A stretch of 6,143 nt of DNA from an uncultured Eubacteriales bacterium (GTDB lineage: Bacteria; Bacillota_A; Clostridia; Lachnospirales; Lachnospiraceae), in assembly GCA_902803345.1 (NCBI GenBank), contig CADCPV010000091.1, positions 1-6,143 on the forward strand, written 5' to 3'. A program made the position numbers and the translations under genes. Below the pieces are notes generated by a model. That model made no database searches. It was not told the DNA's origin and was given only the letters and a program-made list of their open reading frames with translations. Positions 1 to 5,930 of this stretch are shown piece after piece (position 1 is the stretch's first letter; every line of letters begins with the position of its first letter).

Positions 1-1257
1 CCGAAGATCCCCTTCCTTTCCTACATTAAAGTGAAGGGCATTACAATGAAGCATGCGGCAACCGGTGCCCCGGTTCCGCAGCGGGGTGCAATCTCCGCTT
101 ACCGCGGCCATCACTGGGTCATTGAAAACTGTACGATCGACTGGTCGAACTGCGTTGGCATTGACGTCGGCAACGAATGCTGGCACCATGAACCGAACGC
201 AGAGCAGCTGATCGGTTATTCCGTAATCCGCGGCTGTACGATCAGAGACGTCGGCGTCTGCGGCATTGCGGGACTTTTCGCCGAAGGCATGCTGATCGAG
301 GACAACCTGATCGAGGGCACCGGCTGGCAAAAGATGGAACTTTCCTGGGAAGCGGGCGGAATCAAGCTGCACAACAGCGTGAACGGCCTGACCCGGCGGA
401 ACATTTTCAAAAACACGCTCCGCGCCGACCATATCTGGTACGACTGCGGAAACGTCAACAACCGCATCACCGGAAACCTGTTCCTGAACGGCATTGAGCA
501 GCGGGAGGCGATCTTCATCGAGTGTACGAGAGAGGGCGTCAACCTGATCGACAACAACATTTTCTGGAACATCGAAGGCCGCTTCGACCCGAAGAAGATC
601 CCGGTCGAGCCCGGCTCCTCCGGATGGTACAAGACGAGAGAACACGATGTTGTGAATGGCTACGCGGTCTACGGCGAAGGCACCGACCGCCTGCATGTCA
701 CCCACAACCTGATTGCAAACTGCCGTTATGGCGGGTATTACGCAAAGCCGGTCGGCTTCCGCGCATCGAAGATGGACCGCGGCGGCACCTCCAGAAAGGC
801 GCTTCTTACGAACAACATCTTCTACGAATGCGGCGAGTCGGCGATCACCTTCCCGACTTCGGACAACAAGTCCGACGGCAACCTCTTCCTCGGCCTTTCG
901 GGCGGATTCCTTCGGATCATGTATCCGGAACCGGAAGTGGTGCTGGATCTTAAAACCTGGCAGGAATTCTACGGCCTTGATCTTTCAAGCCAGAGCGGCT
1001 GGTTCGATCTCGAACTGGATGAGGAGAAGCTGGAGCTCACGGTCACAGCGGCGAAGAAGGACGTGCCCGGATTCCGCCGGAATGCTTCCCTTGCAAACTT
1101 TGTGAAGGATCCGAAGGCTCTTCGGCCTGTCATGGAAGATCCCTGCTGTATCTCCGATTTCTTTGAAGAAGAGAAAGACCCGGCGGCAGTCGTCGCAGGA
1201 CCTTTCAACGCACTTGAGATCGGAAAGAGTTATTGCATTGATCCAAGGAGAAACTGA
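1..1257 (+). CDS. Right-handed parallel beta-helix protein, possible glycoside hydrolase (5' truncated)
   Basis: The frame is open from base 1 and runs 418 residues to TGA at 1255-1257, so the gene starts upstream of the window. The GTG at 31 is internal, because the reading upstream of it (PKIPFLSYIK) continues the fold. Residues about 8-300 (window numbering) show coil-like repeats typical of right-handed beta-helices: short hydrophobic strands alternating with Asn/Gly turns, such as WVIENCTIDWSNCVGIDVGN, MLIEDNLIEG, NRITGNLFLNG, VNLIDNNIFWN, LHVTHNLIAN and ALLTNNIFYECG. The early KHAAT segment and EAGGIKLH (117-124) recall beta-helix glycosidases of the GH120/GH141 kind, which are carbohydrate-active. 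Candidate acidic residues are E117, D148 (in IWYDCG) and E174 (in IFIEC); this assignment is inference. The last 110 residues are non-repetitive and acidic. The AraC-type gene follows 1 bp later, so both are probably one transcription unit. Fold confidence is high; enzymatic class is uncertain, and a pectate lyase-like or sugar-binding role remains possible. Confidence 0.85.
   Translation, partial: PKIPFLSYIKVKGITMKHAATGAPVPQRGAISAYRGHHWVIENCTIDWSNCVGIDVGNECWHHEPNAEQLIGYSVIRGCTIRDVGVCGIAGLFAEGMLIEDNLIEGTGWQKMELSWEAGGIKLHNSVNGLTRRNIFKNTLRADHIWYDCGNVNNRITGNLFLNGIEQREAIFIECTREGVNLIDNNIFWNIEGRFDPKKIPVEPGSSGWYKTREHDVVNGYAVYGEGTDRLHVTHNLIANCRYGGYYAKPVGFRASKMDRGGTSRKALLTNNIFYECGESAITFPTSDNKSDGNLFLGLSGGFLRIMYPEPEVVLDLKTWQEFYGLDLSSQSGWFDLELDEEKLELTVTAAKKDVPGFRRNASLANFVKDPKALRPVMEDPCCISDFFEEEKDPAAVVAGPFNALEIGKSYCIDPRRN
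1245..1250 (+). promoter_or_regulatory. Ribosome binding site for the AraC-type gene (inside the end of the beta-helix gene)
   Basis: AAGGAG lies within the last codons of the beta-helix gene, 8 bp before the ATG at 1259. It decides the start of the AraC-type protein in favour of 1259 over upstream in-frame codons from 1163 on, which would overlap the beta-helix gene by almost 100 bases and have no comparable site. Confidence 0.8.
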
Positions 1258-1258
1258 G

Positions 1259-1666
1259 ATGGAAAGACTGTTTCGAAATGCAGCGTTTTTAATTGATCCG
1301 GAAGAGGAGCAGAGCTATTCGCAGGCGACCCGGGACATCCTGAGTTATGTCCGGGAAAACTGCCCCGGCCCGCTTTCCCTTTCGGAGATCGCGAAGGACA
1401 GAAGCTGGAACATTGACTATATGATCCGCTCCTTCCGTCGGGACACGGGCATGACGCCGCACAAGTATATTGCGCTTGTAAAGGCGGATTACGCGGCCAG
1501 TCGTGCGCGGGAAGGGCGGAAACTGCAGGAACTGGCGGACCTTCTGGGTTACGCATCGGTATCCAGCCTGTCCGCCTCCTTCAAGAATGTGACAAATCGG
1601 AGCCTCTCTGAATTCAGACAGAGGGGAACCTGCCGGGAAGGCGTCCGGCTTGGGGCGGCTTCCTGA
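1259..1666 (+). CDS. Short AraC-family DNA-binding protein without sensor domain
   Basis: This 135-residue protein consists almost wholly of an AraC-type double helix-turn-helix domain. Residues 1-24 are a short acidic leader. Helix-turn-helix 1 lies at about 39-64 (LSLSEIAKDRSWNIDYMIRS), followed by the family's G-x-TPHKYI segment at 64-71 and the linker helix. Helix-turn-helix 2 lies at about 88-113 (LQELADLLGYASVSSLSASF). The usual Gly and Pro of the final G-x-TP-x-x-YR motif are missing (TNRSLSEFR instead), and a basic tail of about 15 residues follows. Full AraC/XylS regulators carry an N-terminal sugar-binding domain and are near 280-300 residues, so this resembles the single-domain SoxS/MarA layout. 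It is translationally linked to the beta-helix gene (TGA 1255-1257, ATG 1259) and convergent with the GH51 gene, 23 bp away. It probably activates this or a nearby carbohydrate operon. Its effector and target are unknown; its activity may be set by its amount rather than by a ligand (inference). Confidence 0.85.
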   Translation: MERLFRNAAFLIDPEEEQSYSQATRDILSYVRENCPGPLSLSEIAKDRSWNIDYMIRSFRRDTGMTPHKYIALVKADYAASRAREGRKLQELADLLGYASVSSLSASFKNVTNRSLSEFRQRGTCREGVRLGAAS

Positions 1667-1689
1667 CCGGTTCAAAGATATCCTTCCAG

Positions 1690-4149
1690 TCAGCTCTTCT
1701 TCGTGAGACGAAGAGCATTTACCGACATGCCCGGCGCCGTATAGACGAATTCTTTTGCGGCGCCGTTCAGGCTTACTGTTTCATCCGTGACCGCATCGGG
1801 GCAGTCGATCGTGTTTTTTGCGTGCGGCTCCCCGTAGAAGCGGTCCGCTGAATAGGAACTTTCGACGTCAGTGTCCAGCGTGATCCGGACCTCATCCGAT
1901 TCCTCGCGGAAATTGACGATTTTGATGTAAATTTCATTGTCCGACGCTGTCGCGACACTGCACATGGACGGATAATTCGGGAGCGTGACCTCTGCGATCT
2001 TACTGTCGTCAAGGAAGAATTCCGCTGTCTTTGTATCATAACGCGCGGAGAGCTTGTGGAATTCTCCGTCCGAAACGGTCACCGGAATGTCAGAAAGCAT
2101 TGTTTTTGCGCGCACCAGTCCCCGGACGACAGATGCTTTTCCGTTTTCAATCACGAGTTGGATCGGCTCCAGGTTGAACATTTTCCAGGGGTCTGTCGGC
2201 ACCGGAAGCGTCCGGTCGTAGAAAGACAGCGGCTTCGGCGCCATCAGCACACCGATTCCGGAAGATTTGTCTTTGCGGATCAGGACTTCCGCTTCGAACT
2301 CTCCGCAGTTCAGATCAATATCGGAAGGGTCGGAAGCCAGGGCTGTAATCGACGGAACAGCGCGATAGAAGGGCGGTTCCTTTTCGGCTTCTTCGGGGCT
2401 TTCCCGCAGAATATAACCGTCATTGAGCATTTCATATGTCCCGTGGACCTGTTTTTCGGGAAACGTGGGCTTTTTGTTCAGGACTGCATTTTTGAATTCG
2501 GTTCCGTCTGCGCCTGAGACAAAAGGCAGACCCCGAAGCGCCCGGTAGATCGGTTCGGCTTCTTCTTCGGACTGCAGCACATAATCGCCGCGGTTCCGGC
2601 TGAACACCTTGAAAGCATAATACGACGGAATCACATGGCTTCTGAGATTATCGAAAATGATCAGGTTCGGATACCAGGAATGGTAGTGTACATGTTCGAA
2701 GAGCGGCGCATAGGAGCAGAGCCGGACCTTGTCCTGGTTCCGTTCAAAGCCAACCATGAACATCGCTTCCGAAACCGCGCCCCGAAGTTCGCCTTCGTAG
2801 GTCTGGTTGACGGAGAATTCTCCGACAAAGATATCGGGCTTCGTACGGTCGTAATTGTCGTAGAGACCGACGTTTTCTGCGTAAAATTCGGGCATGTTAT
2901 AGTAGTGGTCATCTACGATATCCGGTTCAAGCTCCGGATCCCCGGTATTGGCAACAATCAGAAGCTCCGGGTACTTTGCAAGCACATGCTTCTTGAAATA
3001 CAGGAAGCGGCGGTTGTACTCCGGCCCGTGGTTTTCATTGCCGATCTCAAGGTATTTGAGACGGAAGGGTTCGGAATGCCCCATTTTCGCGCGGTACGAT
3101 CCCCAGACGGAATCAGCCGGCCCAAGTGCATACTCCAGCGCATTCAGCGTGTCCTGCAGCATGTCGTCGACTTCTTCATCGTTGAAATAATAGGGCTGCC
3201 GTCCCTGGCAGGTCATTCCGCAGTTGCAGACATATAGGGGCTCGGCGCCGATGTCTTCACAGAGCTGCAGGTATTCGTGGAAGCCGAGGCCGTTTGTCGA
3301 ACGGTAGTGCCACAGGAGCCAGAAGGAGGGCCGCTCCCAGACAGGGCCGATGGTCTTCCGGAAGAACATCGCGGTTTCCATCGTGAAACCCTCGACAATA
3401 CAGCCGCCGGGGAAGCGCATGAAGCCGGGATGCATGTCCCGAAGCTTTTCTCCGAGGTCCGATCTGAGACCGTGGCCGCAGAAGGTATCCTTCGGCATCA
3501 GGGAACTGAAGCCGATCATGAGATCACCGCCTTCCGGCGCCTCGATCACAAAGCTTCCGGATCCGGTTGTTCCGTTTGACAGAAGTTCTGCATCATAGCG
3601 AGTGTATTCTGCGGAATCCACTGTGATTTCGGAAGATGAGAAAACCTGATCCCCATCGACAACCGAGAGCCTGAGCCGGACCGGGGATGCTGCCTTTGCG
3701 AAGCAGTAAAACAGGTAAGACTTCCCGTTTTCCTGCGGAACGCCCATATAGCCGATATTCCGGATGGAGCCGCCCCGGTCAAATTGCAGTTTCAGCGCGG
3801 CTTTTCTCACGGGGTTGAGTGTATCCTCATAATCAAGACTGTATTCACAGCCTTCCCCGTACCAGGCGGGAACGGGAGTCGGCACAACCCGATTATCCCG
3901 GACCCAGGAATTCATGCCCTCGCCGTTGTTGAATTCATCAACCCAGCCGGTCGGAGAGACAAAGGTTTTTCCGCCGTCCGTGCTGGTACAGCCTTCCGGT
4001 ATGATGGAATCCTCAAAAGAGCGGTTTCGGAGCATTTCCGGGTAGAGGCCGCCGTCGCCGGCGTGGCTGATATCTTCAAAAAATAACCCGTACAGATCCG
4101 GAGCCGTATCAAAGCGTTTCTTTGCGGTTTTAACGGTGATGCTGCTCAT
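1690..4149 (-). CDS. GH51-type alpha-L-arabinofuranosidase, cytoplasmic
   Basis: This enzyme should hydrolyse terminal alpha-L-arabinofuranosyl residues from arabinoxylan or arabinan fragments by a retaining mechanism. It has 819 residues from the ATG at 4149, which has AAGGAGG 5 bp upstream. The N-terminus (LYGLFFEDISHAGDGGLYPE, 19-38) is the hallmark of the plant/eukaryote-type GH51 branch. Residues about 80-215 look like a CBM4/9-like beta-sandwich. The catalytic barrel follows, with GLRSDLGEKL (227-236), FMRFPGGC (243-250), acid/base E372 in EIGNEN and nucleophile E444 in FVGEFS. Residues about 735-819 (EIYIKIVNF to MSVNALRLT) are the usual C-terminal sandwich. About 155 extra residues (573-728) with a LamG-like look separate it from the barrel. 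There is no signal peptide, so the protein acts on imported oligosaccharides. It is transcribed alone, divergent from the esterase and LacI genes, from a promoter that appears operator-controlled. The family call is very secure; the exact substrate is not. Confidence 0.95.
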   Translation of the reverse strand: MSSITVKTAKKRFDTAPDLYGLFFEDISHAGDGGLYPEMLRNRSFEDSIIPEGCTSTDGGKTFVSPTGWVDEFNNGEGMNSWVRDNRVVPTPVPAWYGEGCEYSLDYEDTLNPVRKAALKLQFDRGGSIRNIGYMGVPQENGKSYLFYCFAKAASPVRLRLSVVDGDQVFSSSEITVDSAEYTRYDAELLSNGTTGSGSFVIEAPEGGDLMIGFSSLMPKDTFCGHGLRSDLGEKLRDMHPGFMRFPGGCIVEGFTMETAMFFRKTIGPVWERPSFWLLWHYRSTNGLGFHEYLQLCEDIGAEPLYVCNCGMTCQGRQPYYFNDEEVDDMLQDTLNALEYALGPADSVWGSYRAKMGHSEPFRLKYLEIGNENHGPEYNRRFLYFKKHVLAKYPELLIVANTGDPELEPDIVDDHYYNMPEFYAENVGLYDNYDRTKPDIFVGEFSVNQTYEGELRGAVSEAMFMVGFERNQDKVRLCSYAPLFEHVHYHSWYPNLIIFDNLRSHVIPSYYAFKVFSRNRGDYVLQSEEEAEPIYRALRGLPFVSGADGTEFKNAVLNKKPTFPEKQVHGTYEMLNDGYILRESPEEAEKEPPFYRAVPSITALASDPSDIDLNCGEFEAEVLIRKDKSSGIGVLMAPKPLSFYDRTLPVPTDPWKMFNLEPIQLVIENGKASVVRGLVRAKTMLSDIPVTVSDGEFHKLSARYDTKTAEFFLDDSKIAEVTLPNYPSMCSVATASDNEIYIKIVNFREESDEVRITLDTDVESSYSADRFYGEPHAKNTIDCPDAVTDETVSLNGAAKEFVYTAPGMSVNALRLTKKS
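1693..1716. repeat. Inverted repeat at the convergent gene ends, weak terminator candidate
   Basis: GCTCTTC (1693-1699) and GAAGAGC (1710-1716) are perfect arms around a 10-nt loop. An alternative fold pairs CTTCGT with ACGAAG around GAG. It sits inside the last codons of the GH51 gene, just past the AraC-type stop. A T-rich tract is lacking on both strands (ATTTAC at best on plus), so termination is doubtful and the repeat could simply reflect coding sequence. No better terminator is visible between the two convergent genes. Confidence 0.25.
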
Positions 4150-4154
4150 GGAAA

Positions 4155-4161
4155 CCTCCTT
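4155..4161 (-). promoter_or_regulatory. Ribosome binding site of the GH51 gene
   Basis: AAGGAGG on the minus strand ends 5 bp before the ATG at 4149. It excludes the in-frame ATG at 4185, which overlaps the -10 element and so would not be transcribed. Confidence 0.85.
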
Positions 4162-4183
4162 GTTTCTGTGATATTCTGCATTC

Positions 4184-4192
4184 ATTATAACA
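4184..4192 (-). promoter_or_regulatory. Extended -10 promoter of the GH51 gene
   Basis: The minus strand reads TGTTATAAT, a perfect TGnTATAAT extended -10. No convincing -35 hexamer is found 16-18 bp upstream, which is common for extended -10 promoters. The predicted start of transcription is near 4177, giving a leader of about 28 nt that contains the AAGGAGG. The element lies in the spacer of an inverted repeat, so it is probably repressor-controlled. Confidence 0.7.
4186..4191 (+). promoter_or_regulatory. Possible plus-strand -10 for the esterase/LacI genes
   Basis: TATAAC is the best plus-strand -10 hexamer before the esterase gene and shares the palindromic TTATAA core (4185-4190) with the minus-strand GH51 -10. 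The position 17 bp upstream (TTTCTG, 4163-4168) is a poor -35. Other weak options are TGATATTCT (4169-4177) and AATAAT (4217-4222). No plus-strand promoter can be assigned firmly. Confidence 0.3.
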
Positions 4193-4243
4193 TGCAGAAC
4201 CGGGAAAATTCATACGAATAATCGACTGATCGGAGAATTTTTC

Positions 4244-4798
4244 ATGAAAAAACTGATACTTTTAGGGGATTCGATCCGTATGGGCTATCAGCGGGAAGTC
4301 GAAGAAATCCTTCGGGACCGGATGGAGGTCTTCGGGCCGAATGAGAACGGCCGCTGGTCCGGCTATACGCTGAATTCGCTGCGCTTCTGGATGCCCGAAT
4401 GGCCGGGAGCCGACGTCATTCACCTGAACGTCGGACTCTGGGATACCGGGGATGACTACGGATTCGGACGCTCCTTTACGAGACTTCCGGATTACCGGGA
4501 AAACCTCGAACTGATTCTCCGTGTGCTTCGGGAGCATTATCCCAAGGCTGTGCTGATCCTCGCAACGACGACGCCGACTCTGGACCGGGATCAGCAGGTG
4601 ATCCGGGACTACAACGCGGTGCTTACGGATGTGGCGCAGGAACAGGGAATTCTCCTTGATGATCTTTATGGCCTTTTCGTCGGAAAGGAAGAACAGTACG
4701 TCTGTCCGGACCGGCTGCACCTGACGAAGGAAGGCTTCCGGCTTGCGGCAGAACAGGTGGTACGCGTCGTGGAACAGGCGCTTTCGGATACAAAGTAA
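4244..4798 (+). CDS. SGNH/GDSL-family hydrolase, probable carbohydrate esterase
   Basis: This 184-residue protein has the compact SGNH layout. Block I is LILLGDSI with the presumed nucleophile S10. A glycine of block II is probably in NGRWSG (35-40). Block III is HLNVGLWD (60-67), and block V is DRLHL with D156 and H159 as the other triad members. SGNH enzymes deacylate sugars, lipids or other esters, and in this context removal of acetyl groups from imported arabinoxylan or pectin oligosaccharides is plausible (inference). No signal peptide is present, so it is cytoplasmic. In block III the usual GxND Asn is replaced by Trp (GLWD); N62 just before it may serve the oxyanion hole. GGAG at 4232-4235, 8 bp upstream, supports the ATG at 4244. 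The gene is divergent from GH51 by 94 bp and lies 56 bp before the LacI gene, probably in one transcription unit with it. The specific substrate cannot be read from the sequence. Confidence 0.85.
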   Translation: MKKLILLGDSIRMGYQREVEEILRDRMEVFGPNENGRWSGYTLNSLRFWMPEWPGADVIHLNVGLWDTGDDYGFGRSFTRLPDYRENLELILRVLREHYPKAVLILATTTPTLDRDQQVIRDYNAVLTDVAQEQGILLDDLYGLFVGKEEQYVCPDRLHLTKEGFRLAAEQVVRVVEQALSDTK

Positions 4799-4809
4799 TG
4801 ACAGAATGA

Positions 4810-4838
4810 AGCTGCTTTTTGGGACAGGATAAGCGGCT
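4810..4838 (+). repeat. Intercistronic hairpin just before the LacI ribosome binding site
   Basis: AGCTGCTT (4810-4817) can pair with AAGCGGCT (4831-4838) over 8 bp with one U-G wobble and a 13-nt loop. The hairpin ends 2 nt before the AAGGTGG site of the LacI gene and has no following T-tract, so it is not an intrinsic terminator. It could tune LacI translation or mRNA stability, or be a weak autoregulatory operator; this is inference. Confidence 0.35.
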
Positions 4839-4840
4839 GA

Positions 4841-4847
4841 AAGGTGG
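4841..4847 (+). promoter_or_regulatory. Ribosome binding site of the LacI-type gene
   Basis: AAGGTGG lies 7 bp before the ATG at 4855. It places the start there and not at the in-frame TTG at 4819. Starting at 4855 also gives the family's normal N-terminus, MVTLKEVA. Confidence 0.8.
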
Positions 4848-4854
4848 AAAACAG

Positions 4855-5901
4855 ATGGTAACCCTGAAGGAAGTGGCGGCGGCGAGCGGCGTATCGCCCG
4901 CAACAGTTTCCAACATTTTAAACGGCAAATCAAAAGCGGGAGAGGAAACGACCCGCCGGGTTTTAGAGACGGTGGAAAAGCTCGGCTATTACCCGAACTA
5001 CATGGCGAAGGGACTTCGGACCCAGCGCACCAATACGGTCGCGATTATCGCTGAGGACATCAACCAGTTTACGACGCCTGAGGTGATCGGCTCGATTATG
5101 GCCGGCCTCGAAGCGCACGGCTATCGTACAGTCCTGCAGAACCTGCGGCTGTACGAACGCTGGCAGGATACCTGGTACGACAGTGACAACGCCCTCTCAT
5201 CGATGCTGAATCCGGCACTTCAGGAGTGCAAGGCCATCAATGTGGACGGAATTATTTACGTCGCCGGCCATGCGCGGAAGATTCACTGCATCCCCGACGA
5301 CCTGGACATCCCGGTCGTCATGACCTATGCCTATGCCACCTCGGAGCATATTCCCTCTGTTGTGATCGATGACGAACAGGGCGCTTATGAGGTGATGAAA
5401 TATCTCCTTGAGAAGGGACACCGCCGGATTGCGATCATCACAGGCCGCGGCGACAACATTCACACGCAGCTTCGTATGAAGGGGGTGACGCGGGCGATGT
5501 ATGAATACAACTGCGCCTTCAACCCCTATCTCGTGACGGAAGGAAACTGGAATCGCGCGGATGCATACCCTGGTCTGGAGAGACTTCGGATCGCGGAACA
5601 GGGCGTCACGGCGGTCTTCTCGATGAATGACGAGATGGCGGCCGCTGCCTACGATGTGATCGAGGAGGCGGGCCTTCGGGTCGGCGAAGATATTTCTGTC
5701 GTCGGTTTTGATAACGCATCGATCGCCCAGTATTTTCGCCCGGGTCTCACAACGATGGAACTGCCGCTCCGCCAGATGGGCTGGAAGGCGGCGGAGCTCT
5801 TAGTGGACATTCTTGCGGATGAAAGGCGTGCGAATTCCGAGGTCCACGCTTTCCCCTGTACTTTCGTAGAGCGGAAGTCGGTGAAGGATATTTCGGATTG
5901 A
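4855..5901 (+). CDS. LacI-family transcription regulator
   Basis: This 348-residue protein has the normal LacI/GalR length and order. The helix-turn-helix is at 3-22 (TLKEVAAASGVSPATVSNIL), and the hinge helix region at about 47-57 (PNYMAKGLRTQ). A periplasmic-binding-protein-like effector domain runs from T61 (TVAIIAEDIN) to about 340. Typical effector-domain signatures are VDGIIYV (130-136), VVIDDEQGAYEV (169-180), HRRIAIITG (189-197), FSMNDEMAAAAYD (255-267) and VVGFDN (282-287), the last followed by the TTMELPLRQMG segment. The stretch between GY (89-90) and VDG (130-132) is roughly ten residues longer than usual and rich in aromatics (Y100, W103, W107, Y108). These proteins usually repress catabolic genes and release DNA on binding a sugar. 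The gene lies downstream of the esterase gene, with GH51 divergent, which makes the intergenic region at 4150-4243 its likely target (inference). The ligand is unknown; an arabinose- or xylose-containing sugar would fit the neighbours. Confidence 0.95.
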   Translation: MVTLKEVAAASGVSPATVSNILNGKSKAGEETTRRVLETVEKLGYYPNYMAKGLRTQRTNTVAIIAEDINQFTTPEVIGSIMAGLEAHGYRTVLQNLRLYERWQDTWYDSDNALSSMLNPALQECKAINVDGIIYVAGHARKIHCIPDDLDIPVVMTYAYATSEHIPSVVIDDEQGAYEVMKYLLEKGHRRIAIITGRGDNIHTQLRMKGVTRAMYEYNCAFNPYLVTEGNWNRADAYPGLERLRIAEQGVTAVFSMNDEMAAAAYDVIEEAGLRVGEDISVVGFDNASIAQYFRPGLTTMELPLRQMGWKAAELLVDILADERRANSEVHAFPCTFVERKSVKDISD

Positions 5902-5926
5902 CGAATCCAGACGGATAGAGTAGAAT
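5898..5926 (+). promoter_or_regulatory. Sigma-A promoter for the PHP-domain gene
   Basis: TTGACG (5898-5903) and TAGAAT (5921-5926) each match the consensus at five of six bases, with an ideal 17-bp spacer. The -35 overlaps the LacI stop codon (TGA 5899-5901). The predicted transcription start is near 5933, inside the first arm of the hairpin that follows. Confidence 0.65.
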
Positions 5927-5930
5927 GATG

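Larger units (their letters stand above)
4174..4199. promoter_or_regulatory. Operator-like inverted repeat around the GH51 -10 element
   Basis: TTCTGCAT (4174-4181) and ATGCAGAA (4192-4199) are perfect 8-bp arms separated by 10 bp. The spacer carries the TATAAT of the GH51 promoter, and the left arm covers the predicted transcription start. A dimer bound here would block RNA polymerase. The LacI-family protein encoded at 4855-5901 is the nearest candidate binder. However, its family mostly uses palindromes without a long spacer, so the binder is not established. Confidence 0.6.

Noticed and set aside
31..33. GTG as the start of the beta-helix gene
   Set aside because: The frame is open back to base 1, the upstream residues continue the fold, and no ribosome binding site precedes it.
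1163..1258. Longer AraC-type reading beginning at 1163
   Set aside because: The extra residues overlap the beta-helix gene, look unlike any regulator domain and lack a ribosome binding site.
2635..3237. 200-residue plus-strand open frame opposite the GH51 gene
   Set aside because: It lies fully antisense to the catalytic domain, with no recognisable motif or initiation signal; a codon-bias shadow.
3586..3593. TTCTGCAT half-site inside the GH51 gene
   Set aside because: It matches one arm of the 4174-4199 dyad but has no partner arm and sits in coding sequence; an 8-mer match is likely chance.
4183..4185. ATG at 4185 as the start of the GH51 protein
   Set aside because: It overlaps the -10 element, lies upstream of the predicted transcript start and has no ribosome binding site; the ATG at 4149 has AAGGAGG at good spacing.
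4819..4821. TTG as the start of the LacI protein
   Set aside because: It would add 12 residues atypical of the family, has no ribosome binding site and lies in the hairpin loop; the ATG at 4855 has AAGGTGG.
4810..4838. Intrinsic terminator between the esterase and LacI genes
   Set aside because: The stem has no downstream T-tract and is followed directly by a ribosome binding site.
4262..4933. 223-residue minus-strand open frame opposite the esterase and the LacI start
   Set aside because: It is antisense to two well-supported genes and its translation shows no domain.
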